Source: Chitinophaga eiseniae
Lineage (GTDB): Bacteria > Bacteroidota > Bacteroidia > Chitinophagales > Chitinophagaceae
Direction: 5' to 3'
Assembly (NCBI RefSeq): GCF_900167135.1
Contig: NZ_FUWZ01000009.1
Span: 23,438 to 87,437 of the forward strand
DNA length: 64,000 bases
Below the pieces are notes generated by a model. The model worked only from the letters and a program-made list of their open reading frames with translations, was not told the origin of the DNA and made no database searches. Below are positions 55,701-63,600 of the stretch, piece by piece (the first letter of the stretch is position 1; each line of letters starts with the position of its first letter). Made by a program: the position numbers and the translations under genes.

Positions 55701-58700
55701 CGCGCATGTGCTGATGCCGACGAGCAGCTCCGGCAGGCGCTCGATGGCATGGCGCTGAAACCCTTCTCCCTGTCCGATGGCCCGTTGCTGCGCGCATGCC
55801 TGTACCGTATGGCTGACGATAGGTGGGTGTTTGCCTGTACCATGCATCACATCGTCAGTGATGGCTGGTCCATGGGCATCATGATAGAAGAACTGCTACA
55901 GGGTTATCATGCAGCGGCCACCGGAGCGTCCTTGTCGCTGCCGCCTTTGAGGCTGCAATACAAAGATTATGCGGTATGGCAGCAGCAGCAGCTGAGCGGT
56001 CCGTTACTGGCCGCGCAGCGTAGCTACTGGCATCAGCAACTGGAAGGAGACCTGCCGGTGCTGGAGCTGCCTGTAGACAAGGTTCGTTCTGTCGTTAAAA
56101 GTTACACAGGAGGGAATGTGAAGCACGTATTCAGCAGGGAGCAGGCCGCAGGACTAAAAACGCTTTGCGTCAACAACGGCAGTACGCTGTTTATGGGTTT
56201 GCTGGCCTGTGTAAACACACTATTGTACAGATATACAGGACAGGAAGATATCATCGTGGGCAGCCCTGTTGCCGGCCGGGAACATACCGATCTGGAAGAT
56301 CAGATAGGCTTTTATGTGAACACCCTGGCACTGCGCGCCCGTTTTGACGGCAATGACAGTTTTCTCCGCTTGTTGCATCATATCCGTCAGGTTACGATGG
56401 AAGCATATACGCATCAACAGTATCCCTTCGACATGCTGGTGGATGAACTGGACCTTCCCCGGGACACCAGCCGCAACCCATTGTTCAACGTAATGGTGAT
56501 ATTGCAGAATAATGAACGTGTACAACCACAGGCTTTTCAGCAGCTCGTTGATCTCCGGGCCACTCCCTATGCGTCAGATGGATTTACTATCAGTAAGTTT
56601 GATCTGCTGCTGGGTTTTATGGAAACAGCGGAAGGGTTGTTACTCGAAATCGAATACAGCCGGGACCTGTATGAACACGAGACCATCGAACGGATGGTAA
56701 CTCACCTGGAACAGCTGCTGGAGGATATCATATTACACCCTGTAAAATCCCTGTATGAACTGAAGCTGTTGCCGGAACAGGAAAGCCGACTGCTGCGCGA
56801 GGTGTTCAACAAACCGCAGACTGCTCCTGATGAAAGAACGATTGTGGATCTTTTCCGGAAGCAGGCAGCCTGTACTCCTGATAACCCAGCTATCGTAAGT
56901 GGCAGCGATATAGTTACCTATGCCTCTCTGGATGAGACGTCCAACAGATTTGCCCACTATCTGCTGCACCACTACAGGATCGTCCCTGACAGCCTGGTGG
57001 CTGTCAAAATGGAGAGAAATCCGGCATTTGTTATTACCGTTCTGGCGATCATAAAAACGGGGGCGGCCTATATGCCGGTGGATATTTCCTGTCCGGAAGA
57101 AAGGTTAAAGCTACTGGAGGAGGACAGCAATTGTATCACTATTATAGATGATGATTTCTATGCGGCCGCCGTTGCTGCCCTGCCCGGATTTGCGGGAACG
57201 GCGCCGGAGGTGGCGCTGACGGCAGATCAGCTGTTGTATCTGATATATACATCGGGGTCAACAGGTATTCCCAAAGGTATTATGATGCCGCACCGGAGCA
57301 TGGTCAACCTCATGTTGTATCACACCGGCCTGTTTCCGGATAACGAAGTGACAAAAGTCTCATTGCTGGCCAATGTTGGTTTTGATGTGTCTTTCCAGGA
57401 AATATTTTCCACATTGCTTCGCGGCGCCGTATTATATCCGGTGGAGGAAGATGTAAAAAAAGATCCGGTGGCGCTCACCGATTTTATTGTCCGGCACCGA
57501 ATTGATACCGTGTTTCTGCCTACTGCCTATTTTAAATTGCTGGCAGAAGATGATTATTTCCTGGATAATGTCCGAAACGTGGTCAAACATGTCATCGTGG
57601 CGGGAGAGCAACTGATATTAAGTGAATCGTTCATACAGTATTTGCAGGAGAGCGAATGGGAACTGCATAACCACTATGGTCCTGCTGAAACCCATGTGGT
57701 AACGGTGCTTCGCATGGGCCGCGACAACGCCTCCGGTATGCAGCGGCTGCCGACGATAGGAAAGCCGGTAGATAATTCACAGATTTATATACTGGATAAC
57801 CATCATCAGCTATGCCCGGTGTCTGTTATCGGAGAGATCTGTATTGGCGGAGCAGCGGTTGCCAGAGGATATCTCAATAAAACAGACCTGACAGCAGAAA
57901 AATTTGTGGACGATCCTTTCTTTCCTGGTCGGAAGATGTATAAAACAGGAGACCTGGGAAGATGGTTGCCCGATGGGAATATAGCGTATACCGGGCGCCG
58001 TGACGGACAACTGAAAGTACGCGGCTACAGGGTAGAACCAGGAGAAATAGAAACCACCCTGTTGTCATGGCCGGGCATTGAATCGGTGGCGGTACAGCTT
58101 TTCCCCGGCGCCAAAGGAGAAGCGGAGCTGGTGGCCTATATGGTGTCCGCAACAACAATACCGGTACCGGAAATCCGTGTGTTTCTGGAAGAGCGGTTAC
58201 CTGCCTACATGGTACCGTATTTTTACCTGCAAATACCTGAGTTGCCACTAACGGCCAATGGTAAGACTGACAGAAGTAAATTACCACTCCCCGCGGTGGA
58301 TGACTATCTTACCAACAGCCGGCAGATAGCCCCCCGCAACAGCACAGAGGAGAAACTGGTGGTTATATGGAGGCAGCTGCTGGGCCGTGAAAAAATTAGT
58401 GTCCACGATCATTTCTTTGAAATGGGAGGGCACAGCCTTAAAGCTACCCGGCTTGTAAGCCAGATATATAAGACGTTTGAGGTGAAAATCGGACTGAAGG
58501 ACATTTTCGCCCATCCTTCCATCGAAGCGCAGGCAATCATGATACAATCTGCACGCCGCGCAGCTTTCGATCCCATCCTTCCCGCGCCGGAAGCTGATAG
58601 TTACCCGTTATCGGAGGTACAGCGAAGACTCTGGATTATGAGTCGTTTTGAAGGCGCTAATGCGGCCTATAACATGCCGGGAGTATTTAAGTTTGAAGGA

Positions 58701-60623
58701 AAGCTGGACTATACAGCGTTGGAAAATGCTTTCAGCAGGCTGATAGCCCGTCATGAAAGCCTGCGTACTGTTTTCCGTGAAGACGGTAGCGGGGAGGTGA
58801 AGCAGTTTATCCTGGACCCGGCGGCTACAGGATTCAGGATAATTTATGAGAACCTGAATAACCTCGTTGACAACGAAGCCGGACTAAATGAAATCATCAG
58901 AAAAGAAGCCATGAGACCTTTCTCTTTGGCAACGGGGCCATTGCTGCGGGCTGCGCTTTACAGGATAGCTTCCAACCGATGGATCTTCGTATATACGATG
59001 CATCACATTGTCAGCGACGGCTGGTCGATGAATATTCTGATCAAAGAGCTGATGAACTGCTACAACGCTCATGTGGCCGGAAAAGAATGGAAATTGCCGC
59101 CTTTAGCTATTCAGTACAAAGATTATACACTATGGCAGCTCCAACAGCTCAGCGGGTCACAGGGAGATATTTACCGGTCCTATTGGCTGAAACAGCTGGA
59201 AGGTCCATTGCCTTTACTGGAGCTGCCTGCGGATAGTACGCGCGCAGCCGTCCGGAGTTTTCAGGGAAATGTTGTATATCACTTCTTTCAGGAAAAGGAA
59301 ATAGTTGCCTTGAAATCACTTTGCCTGAACCATGACAGCACATTGTTCATGGGATTGTTAGCCCTTGTCAACACCCTGTTGTACAGGTATTCAGGCCAGA
59401 CAGATATTATAATGGGCACACCGGTGGCGGGCCGGGAGCATGTGGACCTGGAGCACCAGATCGGTTTCTACGTGAACACGCTTGCTCTTCGCAGCAGGTT
59501 TGCAGGTAATAACAGCTTTGAAGAGCTGCTGCAACACACCAGGCAGATAACATTGGAAGCCTATTCCTATCAGGCATATCCGTTTGATACGCTGGTGAAC
59601 GAATTGAATATTGCCCGTGATACGAGCCGTAACCCGCTGTTTGATGTTATGATCATCCTTCAGAACAATGATAAGAGTTACATCGAAACCGTTAAAGATG
59701 CCGGTGAGTTGCTGATCGACAATTATCCCTACCACGAAAGGGCATTCAGTAAGTTTGACCTGACGTTTGATTTTATAGAGTTACCCGGAGGGCTACAGCT
59801 TACACTGACCTACGACAAAGGACTCTTTCATGAGCAACGGATGAAAGATATGAGCAGGCATATGGCAACGCTGTTGTCTGCTGTCCTGGACGATCCGGCA
59901 TCTCCGTTGGAGCATTTCGATCTGCTGACGGCCGCCGAAAAGCTGAATGCCATTGCCACGGCAAAAGAACAGCCATATTCGTTCAATCCGAAGAATACAT
60001 TTCAGTATACACTGGATTCCTACGCCGCTGAAATCCCAACAGCCCTGATAGCGGTGGAGGGTGGCCGCACCATCGCCCTGGCGGCATTACAACAGCAATC
60101 CGGAAGTTTCTGCAGTTACCTGAAGGATCATTGTCACCTGAAACCGGAACACATAGTGGAAGTGCAGCTGGAAGATCCGTTGCTGCGCGCGGTCGCTGTG
60201 GCCGCTGTCACCAGGGCGGGCGCCACCTTGCTGTTACGGGAAACGCCTGACAGCATGCCACTGCCTGCCGTGAAAGAGGTGAAGATCATCAACACTGCGC
60301 TGGTGAAGGGCTGGTTGCTGCAAAAGGAAAAATACGGGATAGCGGATGTCGTTCCCGTTCATCCGGCACATCCTGTTATTACGCTCTGCACACTGGAAAA
60401 TTCACTGGTGATAAAGTACGATACTGCCGTTAATCAGCTGTTCTGGTCCGGCGCGACAGAGTGGGAACAAGGAATTGCCGCCATGCAATGCTGGGTGCAG
60501 CAGGATTTTCACAGGATGGTAACCACCTTCTATGCCGGCCTGAAAATGAAGCAGACCCCCGATATTCCCACAGATGCAGCAATACAGGACACTTTCAATG
60601 CTGCGATCAGTGAGGAGTTTTAA
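46725..60623 (+). CDS. Multimodular NRPS: docking-[C-A-PCP]-[C-remnantA-PCP]-[C-A-PCP]-[C-A-PCP]-C-remnantA
   Basis: 4632 residues from ATG 46725 (a TTG five codons upstream is less likely). Residues 1-55 are a TubC-type docking domain (MSILEILTALRANNIVPSAEGG). C1 to C5 carry HHxxxDG at about 203, 1255, 2000, 3041 and 4093, all intact. PCP serines lie at 1066, 1811, 2852 and 3904 (GGHSL). A1 has YTSGSTGRPKG at 673, A3 at 2464 and A4 at 3508. Pocket residues by eye: A1 DVWHMSLVD (Ser), A3 DAFWLGGTF (Val), A4 DVQFIAHVV (Pro). A2 is a remnant of about 190 residues (1576-1765) with only the TGD and later parts and no A10 Lys; the last 210 residues are a degenerate A N-terminus. No epimerisation, methylation or thioesterase domain. 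Confidence 0.92.
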   Translation: MSILEILTALRANNIVPSAEGGQLMLSGNTDLLPDDLIATIKSRKKELLAFLQAAIGNGDPEPILPVAAQQHYPASNAQKRIWLQCQLEVAQTAYNLVKGLHVDRDLDETLLEQSLQRMIARHESLRTIFRESEGEIRQVILKEAAIAIDSSFIADPSGVGNLLQQALKQAFEHVFNLENGPLINIRLLHLPDNATVLVLCMHHIISDGWSAGLLLKELLLEYDTEPAIAVQPLGIQYKDYTAWQESRWTGELGAAAANFWKNEFVSLPEALNLPTDFLRPDRKSFKGAISRFYPGETLQKDITLFCRHHQVTLFNFYRSCLTILLQQYSGQDDITIGVPVSGRGHKQLEDQIGMYVNTLPLRMEMDTTETFLLFLQRVMAHSNSALVYQDYPFDEIVDSIDCKWDVNRNPLFDVMMVLQQVPVAAGSDINKISSVEKYIYGGDIMEELPASAKFDLSFNFDFEPDGEAYLDIEYATDLFDKKKIRQLYHSWLSLVKVVMADPGILLSDITVVDDAEAICLLETFNNTAAGFRQDVTLIGLFGERVAATPEKTALVFQKKSFTYSQLNIMANRLGGYLREHYQVCPDDLVAVKLPRSEWLIISILGILKSGAAYVPIDPDFPEERIDYIRKDSNCKVLIDEQELKRFISVSASYSATDLPLVNTPDDLAYVIYTSGSTGRPKGCMLRNRGVVNRIEWMWAHYGYTDNDVILQKTTCTFDVSVWELFIPLCLGGRMVLCQQADTWSPERLLLLIEQEKVTNLHFVPAMLFTFITDVMQRENVPHRLRSLRCIMTSGEALPLSTVKAWYNLVQVPLYNLYGPTEASVDVTWYTTAATDTIIPIGRPIWNTQMYVLGKCNQLLPVGVTGEICIGGIGLAKGYLNKPELTTEKFVPNPFRPGERMYKTGDLGRWLPDGNIEYIGRRDDQLKIRGYRIEAGEIEAVLQSHPDIETAVVTAWLTPQQDKELVAYLVTGKQLLTNDLTAFLGHVLPSYMIPYYYVTLDALPLSPNGKIDRRQLPSPVPSMLSSATYEAPVNAVQLTLVQLWEELLNRSQVGIRDDFFKLGGHSLKATRLVSRIYKQLEVKIGVKDVFLHPVLEDLAALILSLQQTSYAEIPLAAPAESYPLSSSQRRLWVISQLEGGNAAYNMPGVYVFEGVLSAAALAAAFQALIVRHEILRTVFREDVSGEVRQYILDEDNTGFVLQEEDLRIYADTTAPLKKALDTIALAPFSLSEGPLLRACLYHLSDYKWVFACTMHHIVSDGWSMGIMIAELLQHYNASVEGAALSAAPLKLQYKDYAVWQQQQLLGPLLGMHRSYWHQQLDGDLPVLDLPVDTPRSAAKSYRCGSVTHTISKELTAGLKKLCVSNHSTVFMGLLSCVNALLYRYTGQDDIIIGCPVAGREHADLEDQIGFYVNTLALRARFDGDSSFLELLQHIRQITMEAYTHQLYPFDMLVDELKVLRDASRNPLFDVMVVLQDATEEEMRLPSLNGISVTHYQEDTVRASKFDLLFSFRETAGTLQLTMDYNSDLYNIDKIAQMGRHLEQLLTAVLAGPEIKLATLSYLGVAEAAQLLGTFSKIINGYKPRKDLAVMMQQRGYAGIRTYIVDEHLQLLPVGIKGEICIALMPEDKTGATELPPAHPDFKGRLFRTGDLGVRLADGEIAFSVRKEDLVYIHGCKVDITAVEAVLLSFPGVTAAMVKALKVSADNTVLLAYLQSSMEFQAAAVKSFLSAVLPAAMVPQYYIGLDELPLDEEGLPDRSKLPLPAPEQLSGLEWYAPPENEVQEKLLEIWTGLLFREKISIYDHFFELGGHSLKATRLVNLIYKTFEVKVGLDEIFKHPVLADLAALIDAAMHTGFVAIPMATPQESYALSPAQRRLWVVCQLEEASVAYNMAGAYVLEGDLQQPILQAAFHALVDRHEILRTVFRDDEAGNIRQYILEADQPDYHIPETDFRMSADVDASVKEAVLAGGLQPFSLSAGPLVRLALYRQAADKWVLGCTIHHIISDGWSMEIMIRELLEYYNAGVSGRTLLLPPLRIQYKDYSVWQQQLSLQSSEERLYWLKQFEGEIPVLQLPTDKARPQVKSYRGQTICKMIPGDLFNRFSSLLQREKDTLFMGLLSLVNVLLYRYTGQDDIITGSPVAGRRHPDLEGQIGFYVNLLAWRTRLTEEDNYLSLLEKVKDTVLKGLNYQEYPFDALVEELPLPRSTNRSPLFDVLLVLQQSSGEEESGGVAGMTVKDYGRQEQQISKFDISFCFTTANDELQLLLEYDDSLFTKMTADRIGDHVIQLMNAVTEDPGLQLKQLSYLTVPEKEQLLNTFNDTAAPFPAGQTIAALFEEQARLTPDKTALVFEDVRLTYRELRDRANRLAVVLNRQYDINPDDLIAVKLKRSEMLIVTIIAILRTGAAYLPVDMDYPEELIGYMISDSNCIALIDEEWLSEHEAGVALPEAEVLPVRGESHHLAYVMYTSGSTGKPKGVMVENRSVVRLVKYENYAGLTGTEVLLSTGALSFDATTFEYWGMLLNGGCLVLCSQETLLDNSLLHTVITGEKVNIMWFTAGWFNQLADSYPIVFSGLNKILTGGDKISPVHVNKLLQEYPLLDVINGYGPTENTTFSLTYRVQAGEVEIPIGKPVSNSTVYVLDDQLKLVPVGITGEICVGGAGLARGYLNKPDLTAEKFIPNPYCPGELMYKTGDLGRWRPDGNIEFLGRKDDQLKIRGYRIEAGEIETILESHPDINAALVTAWLTPQGDKELVAYVVGSRPLEAGALTAYLGNILPAYMVPYYYVPLDALPLSPNGKVDRRQLPSPATAALASDTVYQPPVNPVQSTLVELWQELLNRSRVGIHDDFFRLGGHSLKATRLISQVYKTLEVKIGLKDVFLHPVLEDLAALIMSLQHTAYAEIPLAPPSLCYPLSSSQRRLWVISQLEGGNEAYNIPGVYVFEGALNITALATSFHALIARHEVLHTVFREDASGEICQYILDLDNTGFQLQEVDLRACADADEQLRQALDGMALKPFSLSDGPLLRACLYRMADDRWVFACTMHHIVSDGWSMGIMIEELLQGYHAAATGASLSLPPLRLQYKDYAVWQQQQLSGPLLAAQRSYWHQQLEGDLPVLELPVDKVRSVVKSYTGGNVKHVFSREQAAGLKTLCVNNGSTLFMGLLACVNTLLYRYTGQEDIIVGSPVAGREHTDLEDQIGFYVNTLALRARFDGNDSFLRLLHHIRQVTMEAYTHQQYPFDMLVDELDLPRDTSRNPLFNVMVILQNNERVQPQAFQQLVDLRATPYASDGFTISKFDLLLGFMETAEGLLLEIEYSRDLYEHETIERMVTHLEQLLEDIILHPVKSLYELKLLPEQESRLLREVFNKPQTAPDERTIVDLFRKQAACTPDNPAIVSGSDIVTYASLDETSNRFAHYLLHHYRIVPDSLVAVKMERNPAFVITVLAIIKTGAAYMPVDISCPEERLKLLEEDSNCITIIDDDFYAAAVAALPGFAGTAPEVALTADQLLYLIYTSGSTGIPKGIMMPHRSMVNLMLYHTGLFPDNEVTKVSLLANVGFDVSFQEIFSTLLRGAVLYPVEEDVKKDPVALTDFIVRHRIDTVFLPTAYFKLLAEDDYFLDNVRNVVKHVIVAGEQLILSESFIQYLQESEWELHNHYGPAETHVVTVLRMGRDNASGMQRLPTIGKPVDNSQIYILDNHHQLCPVSVIGEICIGGAAVARGYLNKTDLTAEKFVDDPFFPGRKMYKTGDLGRWLPDGNIAYTGRRDGQLKVRGYRVEPGEIETTLLSWPGIESVAVQLFPGAKGEAELVAYMVSATTIPVPEIRVFLEERLPAYMVPYFYLQIPELPLTANGKTDRSKLPLPAVDDYLTNSRQIAPRNSTEEKLVVIWRQLLGREKISVHDHFFEMGGHSLKATRLVSQIYKTFEVKIGLKDIFAHPSIEAQAIMIQSARRAAFDPILPAPEADSYPLSEVQRRLWIMSRFEGANAAYNMPGVFKFEGKLDYTALENAFSRLIARHESLRTVFREDGSGEVKQFILDPAATGFRIIYENLNNLVDNEAGLNEIIRKEAMRPFSLATGPLLRAALYRIASNRWIFVYTMHHIVSDGWSMNILIKELMNCYNAHVAGKEWKLPPLAIQYKDYTLWQLQQLSGSQGDIYRSYWLKQLEGPLPLLELPADSTRAAVRSFQGNVVYHFFQEKEIVALKSLCLNHDSTLFMGLLALVNTLLYRYSGQTDIIMGTPVAGREHVDLEHQIGFYVNTLALRSRFAGNNSFEELLQHTRQITLEAYSYQAYPFDTLVNELNIARDTSRNPLFDVMIILQNNDKSYIETVKDAGELLIDNYPYHERAFSKFDLTFDFIELPGGLQLTLTYDKGLFHEQRMKDMSRHMATLLSAVLDDPASPLEHFDLLTAAEKLNAIATAKEQPYSFNPKNTFQYTLDSYAAEIPTALIAVEGGRTIALAALQQQSGSFCSYLKDHCHLKPEHIVEVQLEDPLLRAVAVAAVTRAGATLLLRETPDSMPLPAVKEVKIINTALVKGWLLQKEKYGIADVVPVHPAHPVITLCTLENSLVIKYDTAVNQLFWSGATEWEQGIAAMQCWVQQDFHRMVTTFYAGLKMKQTPDIPTDAAIQDTFNAAISEEF
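51450..52030 (+). other. Remnant adenylation domain (module 2) inside the NRPS
   Basis: Between C2 and PCP2 the frame encodes about 190 residues instead of about 490. Core motifs A1 to A5, including YTSGSTGxPKG and the whole specificity pocket, are gone. It resumes at RTYIVDEHLQLLPVGIKGEICIA, keeps FRTGDLGVRLADGEIAF, then has degenerate VRKEDLVYIHGCKVD and an A10 region EEGLPDRSK where the catalytic Lys of NGKxDR (Lys1010 in A1) is Leu at 1754. It cannot adenylate an amino acid; PCP2 behind it looks functional. Confidence 0.85.
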
Positions 60624-60664
60624 ATATCATCCTGTTAGGATTTATTAACGTAAAAAGCAAAGAC

Positions 60665-63600
60665 ATGAGTAAAAAAGCCATACATGCCGTATTTGAGCAG
60701 GTGGCCCAAACCCGGCCTTCCGCCATAGCAATAGAATCAGGGAAGGAACATATTACCTATCAGGCACTGAATATATTAGCCAATCGGATCGCGTTTCTGT
60801 TGCAACAGGCAGGTGCAGGTAAGGATAATATTGTAAATATTGTGATGCCTTCCTCTGTGCCTTATGTGGGTGCGTTGCTGGCCGTTCTGAAACGGGGAAG
60901 CATCTTTTTGCCGGTAGACCTGTCATTTCCGAAAAAACGGCTTGAACAGGTCCTGACAGAGACATTTGATGGTATCGCCATCGTAGCGGCTGCCTGGAAA
61001 GACGATTTCCTGTTGCTGGCGGCGGAAATGAATATTGTTGTGGTTTCCCTGATCGTTATTGACGACACGAATATCCCCGTTTTATTAACCAGGAAGAACG
61101 AGGATTGGGACGTGTTTAAAACCTCACCGGCTGTCGAATGGGATCACAACCCGCATCTGGAAGTAAACGGGGAAGAATCCTGTTATATCTATTACACCTC
61201 CGGCTCCACGGGGAAAGCCAAAGCTATTGTGGGCAAAAATGTAAGCCTCAGCCATTTCATCCACTGGCAGATCCGGGAATTCAATATTGACGCCGGCTGT
61301 CGCGTTACGCAGTTGGCGCAGGTGACATTCGACGCATCGTTGCGCGATATTTTTGTTGCGCTGATCGCCGGCGGGACGCTCTGTATTCCGGATACAGCCA
61401 CCAAAGGGACGCCTGCGTTGCTGCTCCGATGGCTGGAGCAGCAACGGATCACTATTATCCACTGTGTGCCATCCCTTTTCAGAGTGCTGACACAGGAGCG
61501 GGCTGCAACGGCAAACGTTCATCTGGAACAGCTGAAATATATTTTTACCGCTGGTGAAATGCTTTATGGAAAAGATATTGTGGAATGGAGAAAGTATGAA
61601 GGGGAACAGGCTGAAATCGTCAGTTTCTACGGCCCTACGGAAACCACTATGATCAAAACCTTTTACAGGATAGGCCCTAAACTGCCTGCAGGAAAGATCC
61701 CTGCCGGCATCCCCATCAGCAACACCGTCGTAGCGGTCATTGACAATGACAGGCGCTGTGCCCCCGGTGAAACAGGGGAGATATATATCAAGACACCGTT
61801 TGCAACAAAAGGATATTACAATAATCCTGCCCTGACCAGCGAATATTTTGTGCAGAATCCCCTGCAACAGGATGTTACGGATATCGTTTATAAAACCGGG
61901 GACCTCGGCAGGTTACTCCCGGATGGCAATATAGAGATTGTGGGACGTGCGGACAATCAGGTGAAAATTAACGGTATCCGCCTGGAACTGGAGGAAGTCG
62001 AGCTGGCAATATTACAACAGGAACAGGTAACGAGCGTGGTTGTAAAAGCGCACCATGAAAAGGATAATTCCCTCATGCTGGCTGCCTACTACACCGGCGC
62101 TCCGATTGCCGCCGAATCTTTTCACGCTTTTCTTGCGCCGTTGCTGAACAAGAGCTTCATCCCTTCGTATTTCATTCACCTGGAAGCGTTTCCACTGAAC
62201 AAAAACGGAAAGGTGGACAGGAGCGCGTTATTTTTGCCGGGACCGGGTGACGGACAGGACGATGCTGCCGACCGCCCACAGGGTGAAACGGAAGAGAGAG
62301 TAGCCGCACAGTGGAAGGCCATTCTGGGAAATGAATCGTTGGGAAGAAACACTTCTTTTTTCGCTTCCGGCGGAAACTCCCTGAAGGCGCTGCTGCTGCT
62401 TTCCAGGATTAAACGGGACCTGGGAGTGAGTCTGAAAATAACGGACATTCTTGGGTTGCCCACCATCAGAGAGCAGGCAGCCTTCATTGATAACAGCCTG
62501 CATACAGGATTTGAGGCCATTCCCATCGTTGCCGGACAAGCGTCTTATCCTGTGTCGGCGGCACAAAGAAGAATTTGGGTACTTAGTCAGTTTGAAGAAG
62601 GAAACACTGCCTATAATATACCCGGAGCCTGTACTTTTGAAAACGCTCCTGATATACCGGCGCTGGAATACGCCTTTACCTCGATGTTGTCGCGTCATGA
62701 AAGCCTGCGCACCGTTTTCCGGGATGAAGGCAGCGACGGCATCAGGCAGTTCATCCTGGAAGCGGGAAGCATTCGTTTCAGGATCGGGAATGAAGACTTC
62801 CGCGAGGAGAAAGACGTATTGCAGAAACTGACGGACTTCTCGGCAGCTCCATTTGACCTGACTACCGGGCCATTGCTGCGAGCCGGACTATTTCGCACAG
62901 GGCAGGAGGAATGGGTGTTTGTTTGCTGTATGCACCACATTATCAGCGATGGATGGTCTGTGAATGTTTTTATCCGTGAACTGCTGCATTTTTACGATGC
63001 CTTCCTGCACCAAAGGAAACCTTCCCTGTCCCCGTTACGTATTCAATACAAAGATTACGCAGCCTGGCAACAGGCACAGCTGCTAAAAGACGAGAATGAA
63101 AACGGGCATAAACTTTTCTGGCTTCAATTGCTCGAAGGGGAGTTGCCGGTGCTGGACCTGGCCACGGATAAACTCCGGCCGGCCATTAAAACTTTCCGGG
63201 GCGATATAGTAAAACAGGAGATCAGTTCAGCGAACCTTGCACGCATTAAAACTTCTGTCGCCAGAAATAACAGTACGTTATTCACGCATCTTTTATCATT
63301 GGTTAATATTCTCCTCTTCCGTTATACCAACCAGGAGGATATTATCATCGGATGCCCTGTCGCCGGGCGCCAGCATACGGACCTGGAGGACCAGATCGGG
63401 GTATATGTGAACATGTTGCCGGTCAGATTGCGTTTCAGTGGCAGTGACGCGTTCAGCGCCATACTGGGAAAGGCTAATTCCGTTACGATGGCGGCCCTGG
63501 AGCATCAGCATTATCCTTTTGATGTATTGGTGGATTCGCTGAACCTGAAGCGGGACACCAGCCGTAATCCTATTTTTGATGTGGCGTTGGTGGTGCACGA

